From positions 62,001-126,000 of the forward strand of contig NZ_AFPJ01000042.1 of assembly GCF_000220505.1 (NCBI RefSeq): a DNA stretch of 64,000 nucleotides, read 5' to 3'. Under the pieces are notes generated by a model, which saw only the letters and a list, made by a program, of their open reading frames with translations, ran no database searches and had not been told where the DNA came from. Positions 63,459 through 64,000 of this stretch are shown piece by piece. This DNA comes from Microbulbifer agarilyticus S89. GTDB taxonomy: Bacteria > Pseudomonadota > Gammaproteobacteria > Pseudomonadales > Cellvibrionaceae. Each line of letters begins with the position of its first letter. The stretch's first letter is position 1. Made by a program: the position numbers and the translations under genes.

Positions 63459-64000
63459 TAATCTGTCCCTTGATCGTCCAAAATACGCCAGAGCATCTTC
63501 ACATCAACTTCCCCACCGCGTTGACTCACACCGCGGGGAAATAAATTTGACCACACCCATACAGAGTTCCGGTTTAGCACAATTTTCTTATCTTGGCCTA
63601 CGCCAAACCCATACCCAAACTTTGGGTCTAGTGCGAGGTTGGCATCTACTGGAATCCAGCGATTGTGCAAATACACTTCCGCTGCGTGGTGATTTGGCTG
63701 TGAAAACGCTCGTTTTTCAGTAAAAAGAAATTCTGATGTCATTCGTGCGGGATACCCCATAGCGCGGGCTAAGGCGACAAAGAGCGCTGAGAATTCTGTA
63801 CAATCTCCTTGTCGGGCCTTAACCGCATACAGGGCACCGCGCGTCTTCTGCCGACGATATTCGATAATTTGTTGGGGCGTCAGGAACGCGGCACGCAATC
63901 GCGCTTCGGGATCAGAGTAACTGCGCTCGATGTTTTGGGCGAGGCGTACGATCTCAACGGATTCTGACTCGATGTATTTGGAGGGTCTGAGATAGATGGT
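63458..64000 (-). CDS. Transglutaminase-like protein, C-terminal part only
   Basis: The frame is open to the window edge (181 codons visible): ESVEIVRLAQNIERSYSD, then the transglutaminase core with Cys in RQGDCTEFSALFVALARAMG, His in NHHAAEVYL and Asp in VDANLALDP, the normal Cys-His-Asp triad. The last 40 residues (NRNSVWVWSNLFPRG) are typical of bacterial transglutaminase-like proteases or amidases. The stop overlaps the next start (TAATG), so translation is coupled to the ATP-grasp gene. It could cleave or cross-link amide bonds. The start lies outside the window. Confidence 0.85.
   Translation of the reverse strand, partial: TIYLRPSKYIESESVEIVRLAQNIERSYSDPEARLRAAFLTPQQIIEYRRQKTRGALYAVKARQGDCTEFSALFVALARAMGYPARMTSEFLFTEKRAFSQPNHHAAEVYLHNRWIPVDANLALDPKFGYGFGVGQDKKIVLNRNSVWVWSNLFPRGVSQRGGEVDVKMLWRILDDQGTD

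Overview
The window looks like chromosomal DNA of a marine, agar-degrading gammaproteobacterium close to Microbulbifer/Saccharophagus (Cellvibrionales). The grounds are agarases of families GH16, GH50 and GH86 with CBM6 modules, poly-serine linkers and thrombospondin type 3 calcium repeats, large TonB-dependent receptors, and a mutS-fdxA neighbourhood. This placement is inferred from protein character, not from a marker gene.

Bases 1-31000 are an agar-utilisation region. GH50 (partial), GH16 and two GH86 enzymes cut the polymer. Two TonB-dependent receptors, an MFS permease, a tryptophan-halogenase-like flavoprotein and a SapC-like protein surround them. A PfkB-type 2-keto-3-deoxy-sugar kinase and a PhoD-like phosphodiesterase form one operon. 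A second operon joins an aldehyde dehydrogenase, an APH-fold kinase and a strongly altered enolase paralogue; I propose it handles 3,6-anhydro-L-galactose by a phosphorylated route. A palindrome TTGTYRACAA, usually followed by TTTAC, sits in front of nearly all these units (seven sites), which suggests one GntR/FadR-like regulator encoded elsewhere.

Bases 29950-40930 hold a molybdenum-hydroxylase operon (XdhC, MocA-like, 2Fe-2S subunit, Mo subunit), a class V aminotransferase with a divergent Lrp regulator, mutS, fdxA and an AhpD-like protein.

Bases 40993-48584 are a 7.6 kb integrative island inside the 5' end of dinB. The first six dinB codons and a LexA-like box remain at the left end; at the right end the island supplies a new start codon, so DNA polymerase IV is still encoded but is cut off from its native SOS operator. 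The island carries a tyrosine integrase, a serine recombinase, a BRO-type protein, a DUF4145 protein, several small unknown genes and notable inverted repeats.

Bases 49825-55494 hold a small membrane protein, a sigma-factor-like/membrane protein pair, two SDR dehydrogenases and a FadH-type dienoyl-CoA reductase. Bases 55724-64000 hold a second unusual system: a 1614-residue fusion of a helical domain, a CapA-type domain and a Mur-ligase domain, facing an operon of a transglutaminase, an ATP-grasp/acylphosphatase fusion and a 2OG-Fe(II) oxygenase. It looks like machinery for making or modifying an amide-linked (poly-amino-acid-like) polymer. No tRNA, rRNA or CRISPR array was seen.
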